Positions 6,137 through 6,787 of a DNA stretch of 6,787 nt are shown here, one piece after another. The notes below the pieces were generated by a model that worked only from the letters and a program-made list of their open reading frames with translations, searched no databases and was not told the origin of the DNA. The stretch covers positions 1-6,787 of the forward strand of contig DAHVAA010000085.1 of the NCBI GenBank assembly GCA_027314845.1, written 5' to 3'. Source of the stretch: Thermoplasmata archaeon (lineage in GTDB: Archaea; Thermoplasmatota; Thermoplasmata; UBA184). Each line of letters opens with the position of its first letter. Position 1 is the first letter of the stretch. A program made the position numbers and the translations under genes.

Positions 6137-6787
6137 ATGGCCGACACGACCGTGGCGCCGAACGCGACGGCCGTCGGGACCACGCTCCCGCTCATGGGCA
6201 AGACCGACACGAAGCCGACCTGGTGCCCGGGGTGTGGCGACTTCGGGGTCGTCGCGGCGGTCGAGATGGCCGTGAAGCGGCTCGGGATCCCGGGCCACAA
6301 CGTGGTCATCGTCTCGGGCATCGGCTGCTCGTCGAACCTCCCCCACTTCCTCTCCTCCTACGGGTTCCACGGGATCCACGGCCGCGCGCTCCCGGTCGCC
6401 GAGGGGATCCGCTGGGCGAACCACGGTCTCACCGTGATCGGCACCGGCGGGGACGGCGACGGGTTCGGCATCGGCGTGGGGCACTTCGTCCATGCGATGC
6501 GGCGCAACGTCGACCTCACGTACGTCACCATGGACAACCAGATCTACGGGCTCACGACCGGCCAGGCGAGCCCGACCTCCACGATGGGCCAAAAGACGAA
6601 ATCGACGCCCAACGGGGTCATCGAGAACCCGATCGATCCGATCGCGCTCGCCCTGGCCAGTGGGGCGACGTTCGTCGCGCGGGGCTTCTCGGGGGACGTG
6701 AAGCAGCTCGCCGACCTCGTCGCGAAGGGGATCCAGCACAAGGGGTTCGCGCTCGTGGACGTCTTCAGCCCGTGCGTGACCTACAAC
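6137..6787 (+). CDS. korB: 2-oxoacid:ferredoxin oxidoreductase, beta subunit (3' end outside window)
   Basis: 217 codons are visible; the gene runs off the right edge without a stop. This is the thiamine-diphosphate and [4Fe-4S]-binding subunit that partners KorA. WCPGCGDFG supplies Cys30 and Cys33, GIGCSSN supplies Cys64, and SPCVTYN supplies Cys213, so all four cluster ligands expected for this subunit are present before the window ends. The TPP/Mg motif is GDGDGFGIG at 105-113, continuing to MDNQIYGLTTGQ at 132-143. ATG 6137 comes one base after the korA stop, and the strong Shine-Dalgarno GAGGTGAT (6124-6131) sits five bases upstream inside korA, so translation is probably coupled. The first 20 residues are a short tail before the conserved core. 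Met20 (ATG 6194) is an alternative start, but the Shine-Dalgarno favours 6137. No ferredoxin-like delta subunit is seen, as expected for the two-subunit type. Oxoacid preference is not determined. Confidence 0.95.
   Translation, partial: MADTTVAPNATAVGTTLPLMGKTDTKPTWCPGCGDFGVVAAVEMAVKRLGIPGHNVVIVSGIGCSSNLPHFLSSYGFHGIHGRALPVAEGIRWANHGLTVIGTGGDGDGFGIGVGHFVHAMRRNVDLTYVTMDNQIYGLTTGQASPTSTMGQKTKSTPNGVIENPIDPIALALASGATFVARGFSGDVKQLADLVAKGIQHKGFALVDVFSPCVTYN

Noticed and set aside
4309..6321. Minus-strand open frame running upstream of moaD, antisense to korA
   Set aside because: Only the last 88 codons (MoaD) resemble a protein family. The rest is a low-complexity mirror of korA, and the promoter-like patch near 4335 supports a start at 4308.

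Overview
The window looks like part of a GC-rich archaeal chromosome. Four signs point this way. Short AT-rich TATA-like boxes lie about 26 bases upstream of start codons in otherwise very GC-rich DNA. Three genes (mrp, moaD, korA) appear to start leaderless. There is a fused ADP-forming acyl-CoA synthetase. There is also a two-subunit 2-oxoacid:ferredoxin oxidoreductase of the kind found in archaea. The proteins are not markedly acidic and MoaE is arginine-rich, so a salt-in haloarchaeon is unlikely. A high-GC Thermoplasmatota relative is my best guess, at low confidence.

Layout from left to right. (1) The 3' part of a TraB/PrgY-family gene (+), entering from the left edge. (2) A convergent Mrp/ApbC-type iron-sulfur carrier ATPase (-), whose last codons overlap the TraB-family gene by 29 bases. 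(3) A 67-base divergent promoter region with one TATATA box that appears to serve both mrp and the next gene. (4) A complete 711-residue acetate/acyl-CoA ligase, ADP-forming (+), with alpha and beta parts fused. (5) moaE and moaD on the minus strand, transcribed as moaD-moaE. The moaE 3' end runs 128 bases antisense into the CoA-ligase gene. (6) An 87-base divergent promoter region with separate TATA-like boxes for moaD and korA. (7) korA (fused gamma-alpha subunit) and korB (beta subunit, cut by the right edge), only one base apart.

The genes form a coherent metabolic set. The ferredoxin oxidoreductase would oxidise a 2-oxoacid to acyl-CoA, CO2 and reduced ferredoxin. The ADP-forming ligase would convert acyl-CoA, ADP and phosphate to the free acid and ATP. 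Mrp would help supply Fe-S clusters of the kind KorB carries. MoaD/MoaE form molybdopterin synthase, for tungsten or molybdenum enzymes not seen here.

Almost all of the window is coding, and no stretch over 100 bases lacks a gene. I see no RNA genes, CRISPR arrays, insertion sequences or mobile elements, and no clearly new system. The points most worth a second look are the leaderless and shared-TATA promoter layout, loss of one cysteine of the Mrp CxxC pair, and the long moaE/CoA-ligase antisense overlap.
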